Shown here: positions 1 to 7,707 of the stretch, in pieces
Layout of the letters: every line of letters begins with the position of its first letter
How positions within the stretch are numbered: position 1 is the first letter of the stretch
Origin: a virus
Length of the DNA: 25,593 nt
Virus record (IMG/VR): IMGVR_UViG_3300017917_001467
Span: 1 to 25,593 of that record
Strand: one strand, 5' to 3'
The notes under the pieces: model-generated
The model's database searches: none
What the model was told of the DNA's origin: nothing
The model's input: the letters and a program-made list of their open reading frames with translations, nothing else
Position numbers and translations under genes: made by a program

Positions 1-918
1 AATAGTTTTGTGTAGGAATAACTTATTCCATGCATCTATGTTTGTATATCTAACCCAACTCTGTGTATCATCGTAAGAGTATCTTTCAACATTGAAATAT
101 GGTGGAGAACTGAATACAATATCAAAGTGGTCTTTATACATAGATAGGTCTGCATCTTCTGCAGGTGATTCGATAAAATCTGCAACTTTATCTGTTTCAA
201 AAAATCCGTTGTGTTTAGTATAGAAGTTTGCTTGCTCTCTGTATATTGGGTGATTTTCTTTTCTTGGGTCAATACCTACATAATGTTTTCCTTTTTCACT
301 TGCAAAGAACCCACATAATCTATCTCCCCAACCTGCTGAAATATCTAAAACGTTTTCGCACTCCAAATAATCGTATAGTGCTTTTGCCACATTTGGTTTG
401 AATTGAGAACAAATATATTTTCTTAAACTCAAACATACTCTCAACTCATTTCTACCAACCTCATCAAACTTTAGAGTGTATAATCCACCCATTAGAGATG
501 TCATAAACTCTTTACTGTTCCAAGTTCTTTGAGGACCTGGTGAAACCGTTCCATCTACACTCCATCTGTTTCTTTGTTGAAAGTAGTTTGATGCGGAATT
601 ACCTGTGTTTATTCTTCTTACAAATTGTTGTTTTCCTCTGAACTCTAATGAGTATTTACTATCAGATGCTTTTCTTGGAAACCATTCTCCCTCTCTAAAC
701 AACTCATTCCAACGTGTTCCTTTTAGTGCAAGATATTCGTTTCTGGCATCCGTTTCTGTAATCTCTGCTGTTGGTAATTCATACTCCATGCAAATGATTG
801 CCAAACTCTCTTTTACATCCTCTCTATCAAAGGTATTTTTTATATGTGTCCACTCCTCACTATTTATGTGAAGATATGGTGTCATATTTTTAAACTTATT
901 AAAGTATTCTAAATACAT
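1..918 (-). CDS. DNA methyltransferase (SPPY type), 3' end cut by window
   Basis: This is an open frame of 306 codons that runs off base 1, so the C-terminus is missing. I see an S-adenosylmethionine binding motif I around residues 190-199 (VLDISAGWGD), an acidic residue after the next strand (VGIDP, 214-218), and catalytic motif IV at 270-275 (SSPPYF). SPPY is typical of amino-methyltransferases, often N4-cytosine; DPPY is the commoner adenine form. Family knowledge therefore suggests methylation of an exocyclic base amine in DNA, but the target is unknown. The first ~180 residues are not a domain I recognise and may bind DNA. The ATG at 918 overlaps the end of the GNAT gene by 10 bases, and an in-frame stop lies just upstream, so this start is well supported. 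The overlap implies translational coupling with the GNAT and the amidotransferase gene. A non-DNA substrate cannot be excluded. Confidence 0.75.
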   Translation of the reverse strand, partial: MYLEYFNKFKNMTPYLHINSEEWTHIKNTFDREDVKESLAIICMEYELPTAEITETDARNEYLALKGTRWNELFREGEWFPRKASDSKYSLEFRGKQQFVRRINTGNSASNYFQQRNRWSVDGTVSPGPQRTWNSKEFMTSLMGGLYTLKFDEVGRNELRVCLSLRKYICSQFKPNVAKALYDYLECENVLDISAGWGDRLCGFFASEKGKHYVGIDPRKENHPIYREQANFYTKHNGFFETDKVADFIESPAEDADLSMYKDHFDIVFSSPPYFNVERYSYDDTQSWVRYTNIDAWNKLFLHKTI

Positions 919-1457
919 ACTGTTTCTATATTTTTATCTGCAACCAATCTTAACCTAAACACCAATCCAGGTATTACCCCATCTTTTTTACTTGTCCAAA
1001 ATATTTTTGAATCTATTACAAACCCATTTTTCAGATAAAAATTAACAGCTTTAGTATTAAATTCTCTTACTGTTAAAAATAAATTTTCAGCTCTTTCTCT
1101 TTTACAATATTGTATAAATTCATTTAAAACATTTTTTGCACCATCTTTAACTGAACCATTTGATGCAATTTGATGAAGGATAAAATCTCCACTCTTTTTA
1201 TAAGTTGTTGCGTTTTTTGATAACCTTCCTTTACTTTTATATCTACCAAATGTTATTATTACACCATCCTGTAATATTACATTTCCCTTTTCAAAATATT
1301 TTTCAAGTTTAAAACCTTGCTTATGTAAGTGAGGGAATATATCTGGATATAAATCTATGATAGACATTGCGTTATTAGTTGCTTCTATCAATTCATTTGT
1401 ACCACGTTCTGCTTTTACGAAATTTAACATATTTAGAAAGTTTATAAAATTAAGCAT
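909..1457 (-). CDS. GNAT-family acyltransferase
   Basis: This 182-residue protein has the C-terminal half of a GNAT fold. An acyl-CoA binding-like segment lies at about 94-113 (LHQIASN, then a glycine and a helix), followed by a strand (LFLTVREFN) and the family signature N134..A..FY141.K.GF146. GNATs transfer an acyl group from acyl-CoA to an amine; the substrate is not readable here. Its ATG overlaps the amidotransferase gene by 8 bases, and its stop overlaps the methyltransferase start, so the three look co-translated. A Bacteroidetes-type promoter (1495-1524) inside the end of the upstream gene could express this gene and the methyltransferase independently. The gene is more AT-rich than both neighbours. 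Mu Mom, a DNA-modifying enzyme, also has a GNAT fold, which makes DNA modification a possible but unproven role. It could equally acetylate a host protein. Confidence 0.7.
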   Translation of the reverse strand: MLNFINFLNMLNFVKAERGTNELIEATNNAMSIIDLYPDIFPHLHKQGFKLEKYFEKGNVILQDGVIITFGRYKSKGRLSKNATTYKKSGDFILHQIASNGSVKDGAKNVLNEFIQYCKRERAENLFLTVREFNTKAVNFYLKNGFVIDSKIFWTSKKDGVIPGLVFRLRLVADKNIETVCI

Positions 1458-2904
1458 AATTAAAGAACTTATTTAGATTAAGTGTGTCCTTATACAAATA
1501 TACGGAATTTAATTGAGATTTCAAAGTCTCTTTTTGACTTTCTATCAAATCAGCCGTTCTACAACCTTGTGCAAAGAATACTTTTTTTCTCCACAATAAT
1601 TCATCACTTATCTCACCTCTAAATGCTTCTCTTAAAAGTGGTTTCATATGACCATTTTCTTTTTGATATAATGGTGGTATGTTTAGTGAGTATTCTACAA
1701 ATGGTCTCCAACTGTATGGTGTTCGAACTTCAACCGTTCCTCCCCACATAATAGATTGATTAGTTGTTAAAAAGTTTGTTTTATGAACATCTTCTACCAA
1801 CTTTCTTCTTGCTTTATCATAATCTTCTGGTTTGTAATGAAATGCTTGAATGTGTCCATAACTACCCCATATCTCATCTGAAAGGTCACCACTAAAAACA
1901 ACTTTAAATCCTAACTCGTTTATTCTCTTACCTAATGCTATTTGTGCAATTGCAGAACCTACATTCTGCCATCTACTCTGTTCTATAACATATAGAGTTT
2001 CTTCTATTGAATTTCTAACATCATCTTCTGTGAGGATTATTTCATGTAACTTAACACCAAATTCTTTTGCAGCAATTCTGGCATATTTTATATCATCATC
2101 TTTGGTATTACCATCTCCCATTGAAACTACGAATGCTTCGATATTTGGATTTATTTTTGAAAGAATGTAAGTTGTTATAACACTATCAATACCACCACTT
2201 AGAATAGTGCAAATTGGAACGTCAGATACCATTTTTACCCTAACAGCTTCTTCCAACATACTTCTTATATTTTTGATAATAGTTTCTCTATCATCGTTAA
2301 TAATTTCGGTTGGTAATTTGTAATAAGTTTGTGTTGAATGTTCTAATGTTTTGTAGTTGTATTGTAGATATGTACCAGGATAAACTACTTTAACCTGCTT
2401 TTCATATAACTCTGAAATTGGTAATCCTTTCTTTTCAGAACAAAATACCAACTTACCATCATTATTTATAGCGTACCAAAATGGTAATTCTCCAATATAA
2501 TCTCTAACCAAAAATGCCGTATCTATTCTTGTATCAATAATACAAAAAGAAAACATACCGTCCAATTCACCAAAAGAACCAATACCATAATCTAAATATG
2601 CATTTAAAATTACTTCGGTATCTGATTTTGTTCTAAATGGAATTGTAATACTATCCTTTAAATTTTGTGTGTATCCACTATCCCATAATTCACCGTTATA
2701 AACAATACAAACGGTTTTATCATCATTCCACATTGGTTGATTTGCTCCTGAAGATAAATCTTGGATAGATAATCGGTTATGACCAAAATAAAAATTATCT
2801 ACGTTTTCTATCTTAGAAGCATCTCTACCTCTGTGTATAATTTTGGATATACCATCCCTTATAGTGGTCTCATTGAAACCATTTCCACCAATTATTCCAC
2901 ACAT
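1450..2904 (-). CDS. asnB: Asparagine synthetase B-like glutamine amidotransferase
   Basis: This 484-residue protein has both halves of a glutamine-hydrolysing asparagine synthetase. The N-terminal Ntn glutaminase starts with Cys2 (MCGIIGG) and keeps HRGRD (24-28), NRLSI (43-47), YNGE (69-72) and DGMFSF (115-120). The C-terminal PP-loop ATP pyrophosphatase domain has SGGIDS at 236-241 and SGDLSDEIWG at 338-347. The known reaction is aspartate + glutamine + ATP to asparagine + glutamate + AMP + PPi in the cytoplasm. It is shorter than the bacterial enzyme (about 550 aa), and the usual SGxGxDE motif is altered to SGDLSDE, so a different acceptor is possible. It overlaps the GNAT gene by 8 bases. 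It could serve amino-acid supply during infection or amidate something used by the adjacent GNAT and methyltransferase; the sequence does not decide between these. Confidence 0.88.
   Translation of the reverse strand: MCGIIGGNGFNETTIRDGISKIIHRGRDASKIENVDNFYFGHNRLSIQDLSSGANQPMWNDDKTVCIVYNGELWDSGYTQNLKDSITIPFRTKSDTEVILNAYLDYGIGSFGELDGMFSFCIIDTRIDTAFLVRDYIGELPFWYAINNDGKLVFCSEKKGLPISELYEKQVKVVYPGTYLQYNYKTLEHSTQTYYKLPTEIINDDRETIIKNIRSMLEEAVRVKMVSDVPICTILSGGIDSVITTYILSKINPNIEAFVVSMGDGNTKDDDIKYARIAAKEFGVKLHEIILTEDDVRNSIEETLYVIEQSRWQNVGSAIAQIALGKRINELGFKVVFSGDLSDEIWGSYGHIQAFHYKPEDYDKARRKLVEDVHKTNFLTTNQSIMWGGTVEVRTPYSWRPFVEYSLNIPPLYQKENGHMKPLLREAFRGEISDELLWRKKVFFAQGCRTADLIESQKETLKSQLNSVYLYKDTLNLNKFFNYA
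1495..1524 (-). promoter_or_regulatory. Bacteroidetes-type promoter inside asnB, upstream of GNAT
   Basis: On the minus strand a TTG (1522-1524) is followed after 19 bp by TATATTTG (1495-1502), preceded by CG as at three other sites in the window. This fits the Bacteroidetes consensus TTG, 19-21 bp, TAnnTTTG. Transcription would start near 1491 and give a leader of roughly 30 bases before the GNAT ATG at 1457. It lies within coding sequence (codons for NSVYLY), so chance is harder to exclude here than at the intergenic copies. Confidence 0.5.
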
Positions 2905-2911
2905 ATTGTAA

Positions 2912-3076
2912 CTATTTTACCCAATCAGCATACGCCCATTCGTATGCTATAACCTTGTCTAATTTTGGATTTTCTTGTAGATGCTTTTTTGCAGTTTCTA
3001 ATACTTCTGCTCTTAATCCACAAGCATCCGCTTCCATAAGGATTTCTTCAATTTGTTCTTCACTTGTCATAACCAT
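2912..3076 (-). CDS. Small acidic protein, 54 aa, unknown
   Basis: I found this short frame between thioredoxin and the amidotransferase gene. It starts at ATG 3076 (or the second ATG at 3070) and ends with TAG at 2912-2914, leaving 7 bases before the asnB ATG. The protein begins MVMTSEEQIEEILMEAD and is mostly charged and probably helical, with an aromatic C-terminus (EWAYADWVK). No signal peptide, membrane segment or known domain is visible. Support comes from its tight fit in the operon (11 bases after it in the transcript's upstream direction to the thioredoxin stop) and the otherwise empty gap. I do not recognise the family. Confidence 0.6.
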   Translation of the reverse strand: MVMTSEEQIEEILMEADACGLRAEVLETAKKHLQENPKLDKVIAYEWAYADWVK

Positions 3077-3087
3077 TTGATTTTAAT

Positions 3088-3351
3088 TTATAGAGTTTCG
3101 TTTATTGCGTTTCTATATGTCATTGCCGATTGAACTCCAACAAAACGGTTCACTTCAACTCCATCTTTCTCCACAATAACCGTTGGAACTGAACGAACAC
3201 CATATTGTGCCGCTACTTCTGCTTTTTCATCAATATCAATTTCTTCAAACTTTACTTCACTATAAGAGGGTTTGATACTTTCCATCATTGGTGCTAACAT
3301 TCTGCAAGGACCACACCAAGATGCACTAAATTTTTTAACTGTTGTTGCCAT
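3088..3351 (-). CDS. trxA: Thioredoxin
   Basis: This 87-residue protein carries the thioredoxin active site WCGPC (residues 12-16) and the cis-proline loop SVPT (Pro56), in a single compact domain shorter than E. coli thioredoxin (109 aa), as is common for phage versions. It reduces disulfides in the cytoplasm. The class II ribonucleotide reductase encoded three genes upstream ends in a CxxxxC pair that must be re-reduced after each turnover, so supplying electrons to that enzyme is the obvious role here. It lies 7 bases after the oxygenase-like gene in the same operon. The start at 3351 has an A-rich leader and no Shine-Dalgarno sequence. A glutaredoxin is less likely because of the WCGPC motif. 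Confidence 0.92.
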   Translation of the reverse strand: MATTVKKFSASWCGPCRMLAPMMESIKPSYSEVKFEEIDIDEKAEVAAQYGVRSVPTVIVEKDGVEVNRFVGVQSAMTYRNAINETL

Positions 3352-3358
3352 TTTTATT

Positions 3359-3967
3359 TTAAATTAAGGTTTCTTTTCTTTTTTTAATTGGTTTATTTAT
3401 ATCAATTTTCATAAAATTACTAGCAACAACTATTCTATCAATAGTTGAGTTTTCATTTGTTTTAGGTGTATGTGATAAACTTGCTGGAAAAATTATTAAT
3501 TCTCCTTCTTTTGGTAATAAAGAGTACTCATTATCATCTATTTTAAAAAATAATTTACCATCATCACCACTTAGATTATTAGGCATTTGAACATAAAACA
3601 CATAAGTCCAATCATATTCTCTTTGACGATTATGAGAATGATATTTTACATCTTTATTTTTATTTGTACTAATATATGCCCAAGAATAAGTTTCATAATC
3701 AAAATTATATTCTTTATAAAGATGTTTTTTTATAATATTAATTGATTCTAACTTTAATTTTTCTAAATTTTTTGAACTTATAATTATAGTACTTTGTATT
3801 CCAGGATAAACTGGATTAGATGTAATCTTTGTAACATTTAAATTGTTATTACTAGTATCTTCATTAAAATCAATATTATAATATATTTCCTTTATAATCT
3901 CCTCTTTATTATATTCTAAATTGGTTTTGTAAATAGAAATCGTATCAGTTAGTTTTATTTCTTCCAT
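3359..3967 (-). CDS. Putative 2OG-Fe(II) oxygenase, AT-rich insert gene
   Basis: This 202-residue protein resembles the 2OG-Fe(II)_Oxy_5 group seen in many T4-like phages. The C-terminal half has a metal-binding type motif HSH (110-112), a strand-rich core (YVFYVQMP, then KLFF), the typical P.EGELIIFPASLSH with His166, and Arg178 where the family binds 2-oxoglutarate. By family it would use Fe(II), O2 and 2-oxoglutarate to hydroxylate a substrate; the target is unknown. It overlaps the DUF5522 gene by 23 bases and sits between ribonucleotide reductase and thioredoxin. Its composition is strikingly AT-rich (bases 3661-3720 have 11 G/C in 60) compared with the reductase gene, suggesting later acquisition. 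Hydroxylation of a nucleic acid base or of a protein are both open. Confidence 0.6.
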   Translation of the reverse strand: MEEIKLTDTISIYKTNLEYNKEEIIKEIYYNIDFNEDTSNNNLNVTKITSNPVYPGIQSTIIISSKNLEKLKLESINIIKKHLYKEYNFDYETYSWAYISTNKNKDVKYHSHNRQREYDWTYVFYVQMPNNLSGDDGKLFFKIDDNEYSLLPKEGELIIFPASLSHTPKTNENSTIDRIVVASNFMKIDINKPIKKRKETLI

Positions 3968-4130
3968 TTTCTATAACCTTATTACCCCTTATATACTTTG
4001 GCTCATAAGGGCAATGCCTACACCTATTACCACAGCAATACCCTCGTTGAATATGATAGTAAGGGGTAAAAACCACCTTACTATCTTCCAAATAATATAA
4101 TTGTTTATCGTTTTCATTATTTGATTTCAC
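3945..4130 (-). CDS. DUF5522-like small Cys-rich protein
   Basis: This small protein of about 61 residues has the compact motif YHIQRGYCCGNRCRHCPY, with four cysteines and a histidine spaced as for a metal site. I recognise the motif as DUF5522, a family of short proteins found mainly in Bacteroidetes; its function is unknown. There is no ATG. GTG at 4130 is preceded by AGGAGG (4141-4136) five bases upstream, which I prefer; an upstream GTG at 4145 is also open. The gene overlaps the end of ribonucleotide reductase and, at its other end, the start of the oxygenase-like gene, so it is embedded in the nucleotide-metabolism operon. Metal or iron-sulfur binding is my inference from the cysteine pattern. 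The presence in a phage supports a Bacteroidetes host. Confidence 0.68.
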   Translation of the reverse strand: MKSNNENDKQLYYLEDSKVVFTPYYHIQRGYCCGNRCRHCPYEPKYIRGNKVIENGRNKTN

Positions 4131-5973
4131 AAGCACCTCCTGCACAAGCTAACTCGCCTGATAAATCGGTATTATCATCTAATTCAACTACTTTACTTAA
4201 ATCAACTTCATGCAAAGTTTTCATTAACTCATCGTATTTTTCTTTTGTACAATCCTCAAACGGAGCTTGAATATAAGTTCCACCATCGTAAGGTAATACA
4301 GATAATCCGTTATAATACTCTTTATTATCCCACATCCATTGTCCAACTGCATCCCACTCGTGCTCTCTAATAGAAATAGTTGCAGATACGTTATGTGTAT
4401 TATTACCGGTTCTGTGTCCAGGTTTTACCCACTCACCATGTACTTTCTTAACTCTTTCTAATAACTGAATTGGTGATTCGGTACGGAAGATTGCGTTTTC
4501 AGGTGCTTTTTGTGGAATACCGATTACTGCCGTATCATGCGGTCTGAAATACTCATCTTCTACCAATTCTGGATGATTTATTAATAAGTAAGTGTAGATT
4601 GCTTCGTTTTTACCAACTCTTACTCTACGAATGTAGTAATCGTTATGCCAAGCGTGAATACCTGATGATGTTCCTAAAGTTAATGAGGTTGTTCCTGCTG
4701 GTTTAACAGTTGTTGTTCTTGCAGATACGTTGATATTTAATACTTCCGCAATTCTTTTGTTTTCCGCTTTTACAGTTTTTGCAGCTTCTTTCATATCTAA
4801 TTTCAATACTGCACCACTACCGATACCTGTCATAGATACTCCAATCAATGCATCCTTTTCAGTTGTTCTTTGCCAAATTGGTCTTAGGTAATGGAAATCT
4901 GTATATCCTGCTTGTAAGGTTCCAATAAATGCCGCTGCTTTAACTCTTTCGTTCAAATCCTCTTGCGATACAACATCACTTACATTCACCTCACAAAGAT
5001 TACAGAATTGGAAAGGTCTTAATGCGATTTCACAACAAGGGTTTGTTCCCCAATCTTTATCGTTTGATAAGTAAATACCAGGTTCTCCTGCACCACTTGC
5101 TTCAATTCTTTTCCACAAATCCATAAAGTAATCTTTATCAATTTTGTGTCTCATTAAAACTGCAGAGTTGTTTGCTCTACCTCTTTGTGGATTTGTTTCC
5201 CACCATGCACCACTCTTACAACTAATCATTTCCTCATCTGTTGCAGAGAATAGTGAAATAAGTGCTGCTCTACGGATACCACCTGCTAACACTGCATCTG
5301 CAATGTGGCAAACAATATCATGTACTTCTATTGGTTTTAACTTATCACCATCGTTGTGTGCATCTAAGATACCTTCTAATTTAATTAAACACTCTTTTAG
5401 TGGTTGAGGACCTGGTGCTTTACCACCTGATGTAATCAATCTTGCACCTTTAGGTCTTATATCTCTAAAGTCAAAAACTGGCTTAGAACCACCAAAAAAG
5501 TATGCTTTAATCAATACTGAAATAGCATCTGCCCATCCTTCGATAGAATCTCCAATAAGGAATCTTCTTGTCTTTTCTGCATTTGGTTTTCTAATTTCAG
5601 GTAGTTTATCTACGTGATGTTTTTGAACTGAATAACCAACACCTGTTCCACCTAATAAAAGGAACATAATTTCTGCAAATACTCTCCAATCATCAATTGG
5701 TGCAAATGCGCAGTTGTAGATTCTGTTTGGTGATATTTCAATTGGTTTACCTGCAAACTGCATTGAACGCATCGAAGGTAACACCTTTTTATCATACACT
5801 AATTTGTAATTCTCTCTAATCTCTGCTTCTAATTGTGGATATTTTTTAATATGCATATCCATGTTTCTTGTAACTAACTCTTCCCAAGTTTCTCTTCTGT
5901 TCAATTCTGGGATGTATTTAGCATACTTCATGTAGACCGTAATGTCCGATAAAATTTTGTTTGAAATGTCCAT
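4117..5973 (-). CDS. nrdJ: Class II (B12-dependent) ribonucleotide reductase
   Basis: This 618-residue protein matches monomeric adenosylcobalamin-dependent ribonucleoside-triphosphate reductases. The residues line up with the Lactobacillus leichmannii enzyme: NPCCE at 311-315 gives the radical cysteine (C313) with Asn and Glu at -2 and +2, C324 lies 11 residues later, C88 is the partner cysteine, and the C-terminal CAGGAC (C610, C615) has the right CxxxxC spacing. It converts ribonucleotides to deoxyribonucleotides for phage DNA synthesis, using cobalamin from the host and a thioredoxin as reductant; a thioredoxin gene lies in the same operon. It is somewhat shorter than the 739-aa Lactobacillus protein. 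The ATG at 5973 follows a promoter-like site (6040-6071) and a leader hairpin. Its 3' end overlaps the DUF5522 gene. An oxygen-dependent class I enzyme is excluded by the absence of a separate beta subunit here and by the motif layout. Confidence 0.88.
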   Translation of the reverse strand: MDISNKILSDITVYMKYAKYIPELNRRETWEELVTRNMDMHIKKYPQLEAEIRENYKLVYDKKVLPSMRSMQFAGKPIEISPNRIYNCAFAPIDDWRVFAEIMFLLLGGTGVGYSVQKHHVDKLPEIRKPNAEKTRRFLIGDSIEGWADAISVLIKAYFFGGSKPVFDFRDIRPKGARLITSGGKAPGPQPLKECLIKLEGILDAHNDGDKLKPIEVHDIVCHIADAVLAGGIRRAALISLFSATDEEMISCKSGAWWETNPQRGRANNSAVLMRHKIDKDYFMDLWKRIEASGAGEPGIYLSNDKDWGTNPCCEIALRPFQFCNLCEVNVSDVVSQEDLNERVKAAAFIGTLQAGYTDFHYLRPIWQRTTEKDALIGVSMTGIGSGAVLKLDMKEAAKTVKAENKRIAEVLNINVSARTTTVKPAGTTSLTLGTSSGIHAWHNDYYIRRVRVGKNEAIYTYLLINHPELVEDEYFRPHDTAVIGIPQKAPENAIFRTESPIQLLERVKKVHGEWVKPGHRTGNNTHNVSATISIREHEWDAVGQWMWDNKEYYNGLSVLPYDGGTYIQAPFEDCTKEKYDELMKTLHEVDLSKVVELDDNTDLSGELACAGGACEIK

Positions 5974-6011
5974 TTTTTATTTGTTTTTTGTTAAAAGTGA
6001 ATAATTAATTT

Positions 6012-6031
6012 TTTTCGGAAAAACCCGAAAA
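6012..6031 (-). promoter_or_regulatory. Hairpin in the nrdJ mRNA leader
   Basis: Seven bases TTTTCGG pair with CCGAAAA across a 6-base loop. The hairpin lies between the promoter-like site (6040-6047) and the nrdJ start at 5973, so it would be in the 5' untranslated region. There is no U-run after it in the minus direction, so I do not call it a terminator. It might stabilise the message or regulate translation; it is far too short to be a cobalamin riboswitch. Confidence 0.35.
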
Positions 6032-6039
6032 TGTATTCA

Positions 6040-6071
6040 TAAATATAGAGTCTTATAGTAAATGACTACAA
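6040..6071 (-). promoter_or_regulatory. Promoter-like site upstream of nrdJ
   Basis: On the minus strand TTG (6069-6071) is followed after 21 bp by TATATTTA (6040-6047), one mismatch from the Bacteroidetes -7 TAnnTTTG. It lies in the largest gene-free gap of the window, between helicase and ribonucleotide reductase, about 60 bases before the nrdJ start. It lacks the CG that precedes the -7 element at four other sites and shares TATATTTAT with the site at 16582. Confidence 0.45.
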
Positions 6072-6136
6072 TTTCTAAAGAAAAAAATACACTTTTTTTA
6101 AATTATTTATTAACACTTTTTTAACATTTTTAATAC

Positions 6137-7495
6137 TTATCCCATATTCTCTACATACTTCTTATGTAGTAATTTTTTCTCTAATCCTTCTCCGTTTTTA
6201 CTATCCTTTGTCGCACTCATACCATCCGCAGAATTAGCTGCAAATACATCCATAACTCCATGAAAGGTATCAATCTTTGCAGGGAAGGTCATACCATCTG
6301 GTCCAAATCGGTTCTTTACAATGTGAATACGACCCGTGTTAGATAACTTATCTTTTGTTTTCCTACTCACACTCATAATGAAATCCGCAGTTTGAACTTT
6401 CTTATATGAATCTCCAACCGAATCGGCTTGAATAACCTCATGCTCAATCGCTGCTCTATTTGTTTGAGTTGCTGTCCAAATCGGTATTGAAGTTGCTCCA
6501 CTTAATCCTCTTAGTTCTTCGTAAATACCACCCAATTCTGCATATGCACCATCTCTACCTCTATCCGATGATTTTAATAAATCCGCATAATCTATAATGA
6601 TTAAGTGTGGGTTATATCCACTTGCTCTTAATTTTTCAATATGAGCTGTAAGAGTTTTTGCAGATGCATACTGTGGTGGATAGTATTTAATACGAACCCT
6701 TCCAGGAACTGCTTTGATTTTTCTGATAATCTCATCTTTTCTTTCCTTATGTTCTGATGTTTGAATACCGGTTAGGATTGTGGTGTATCTCTGTCCAACA
6801 TAGTTTTCGGATAATTCCAAACTATAATGTAGAACATTCATACCTCTTTTCATTCCTTCACATGCTATCTTTGATAGAAACCATGTCTTACCGATACCCG
6901 ATGGTGCCATTACCACTCCCAATTCACCTGGTCCTAAACCACCATCCATCAATTCATCTATAACATCCCATCCTGTTGATACGGAGTTTCGTTTAACATC
7001 CTCCATAATTACCTCAAAGTTTTCAATATAATCCAACCCCAAATCGGATTCAACTCCTACTTTGGATGCTGCGTTCATTATATCAACGATTTTATCGTAT
7101 TGACCTATTTTAAGTAAATCAACTGATTTTAGCAATGCATCTTTAACTTTTTGGTTTTTACAGAATGTAAGATATTCTTTCTTTACATATTCCAAATCAG
7201 TAGAACCAACTTGCAGATATACATTTTTTAACTGCTCTATTGTGGTCTGTTTCAGTATCTTATCTTCTATCTCTCCTACTTTAATCTTAAACACTTCCAT
7301 TGTAGGAATGTTTCGGTATTCATTAAAGTAATCAATTACAGAATTTACAATCCATTTATTTGCGTCTGATTCAAAAAATTCTGCTTTAGTAATTTCAGAT
7401 ACTTGCTCTAAAAACTTTACATCCGTAACTAATGAGGCAACAACTTTAGATTGATACGATTGTCCATATTTGACTAGTGTATCTGTTGTTTCCAT
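6137..7495 (-). CDS. Replicative DNA helicase, DnaB/T4 gp41 type
   Basis: This 452-residue protein has a helical N-terminal domain (about 1-150) and a RecA-like motor. Walker A is APSGIGKT (197-204), SLELS (225-229) matches the DnaB H1a region, Walker B is LIIIDYAD (298-305), and a glutamine switch follows in TATQTNR. By family it forms a hexamer that unwinds the replication fork on the lagging strand and partners with a primase, which is not visible in this window. It is the last gene of the block that starts with SSB and overlaps the preceding small gene by one base (TAATG). The C-terminal tail (about 425-452) is charged and probably disordered. Recombinase identity is unlikely because of the DnaB-type motif spacing. 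Confidence 0.85.
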   Translation of the reverse strand: METTDTLVKYGQSYQSKVVASLVTDVKFLEQVSEITKAEFFESDANKWIVNSVIDYFNEYRNIPTMEVFKIKVGEIEDKILKQTTIEQLKNVYLQVGSTDLEYVKKEYLTFCKNQKVKDALLKSVDLLKIGQYDKIVDIMNAASKVGVESDLGLDYIENFEVIMEDVKRNSVSTGWDVIDELMDGGLGPGELGVVMAPSGIGKTWFLSKIACEGMKRGMNVLHYSLELSENYVGQRYTTILTGIQTSEHKERKDEIIRKIKAVPGRVRIKYYPPQYASAKTLTAHIEKLRASGYNPHLIIIDYADLLKSSDRGRDGAYAELGGIYEELRGLSGATSIPIWTATQTNRAAIEHEVIQADSVGDSYKKVQTADFIMSVSRKTKDKLSNTGRIHIVKNRFGPDGMTFPAKIDTFHGVMDVFAANSADGMSATKDSKNGEGLEKKLLHKKYVENMG

Positions 7496-7707
7496 TATTT
7501 ACTTTTTTTAGATGATTTGGGTTTTTCTTCAGTTGATACTTCAACTTGCTTTGGTTTTCTTGTTTCTAATTTCCATTCCGATTTAGGGATATACATCCAC
7601 CCACCTCTATCTACTTTCTCATCCGCTTCTTTATCCTTAACTCGTAAAATTGTACCCAATTTAGTATTTTGGGTTTCTTTTGTTGCTTTAATACACTTCA
7701 TTGGCAT
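7495..7707 (-). CDS. Small basic protein before helicase, unknown
   Basis: This 70-residue protein has a central segment, RVKDKEADEKVDRGGWMYIPKSEWK, that looks like a small beta fold, and a Lys/Ser-rich disordered tail ending SSKKSK. I do not recognise the family. Unusually for this window the ATG at 7707 is preceded by a clear Shine-Dalgarno-like GGAGG about nine bases upstream. Its stop overlaps the helicase ATG by one base, so its translation is coupled to helicase synthesis. Position next to the helicase suggests a replication accessory role, for example helicase loading, but this is context only. Confidence 0.65.
   Translation of the reverse strand: MPMKCIKATKETQNTKLGTILRVKDKEADEKVDRGGWMYIPKSEWKLETRKPKQVEVSTEEKPKSSKKSK

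Noticed and set aside
36-272. Open frame of 78 codons on the minus strand
   Set aside because: It lies in another frame within the methyltransferase gene, whose motifs (VLDISAGWGD, SSPPYF) fix the true frame.
6012-6031. Hairpin as a rho-independent terminator for the helicase transcript
   Set aside because: It lies downstream of the nrdJ promoter-like site and is not followed by a U-run, so it fits a leader structure better.
6088-6125. Imperfect direct repeat ACACTTTTTTTAA / ACACTTTTTTAA after the helicase gene
   Set aside because: Two copies of a T-rich word in an AT-rich gap; no structure, origin-like array or conserved spacing could be supported.
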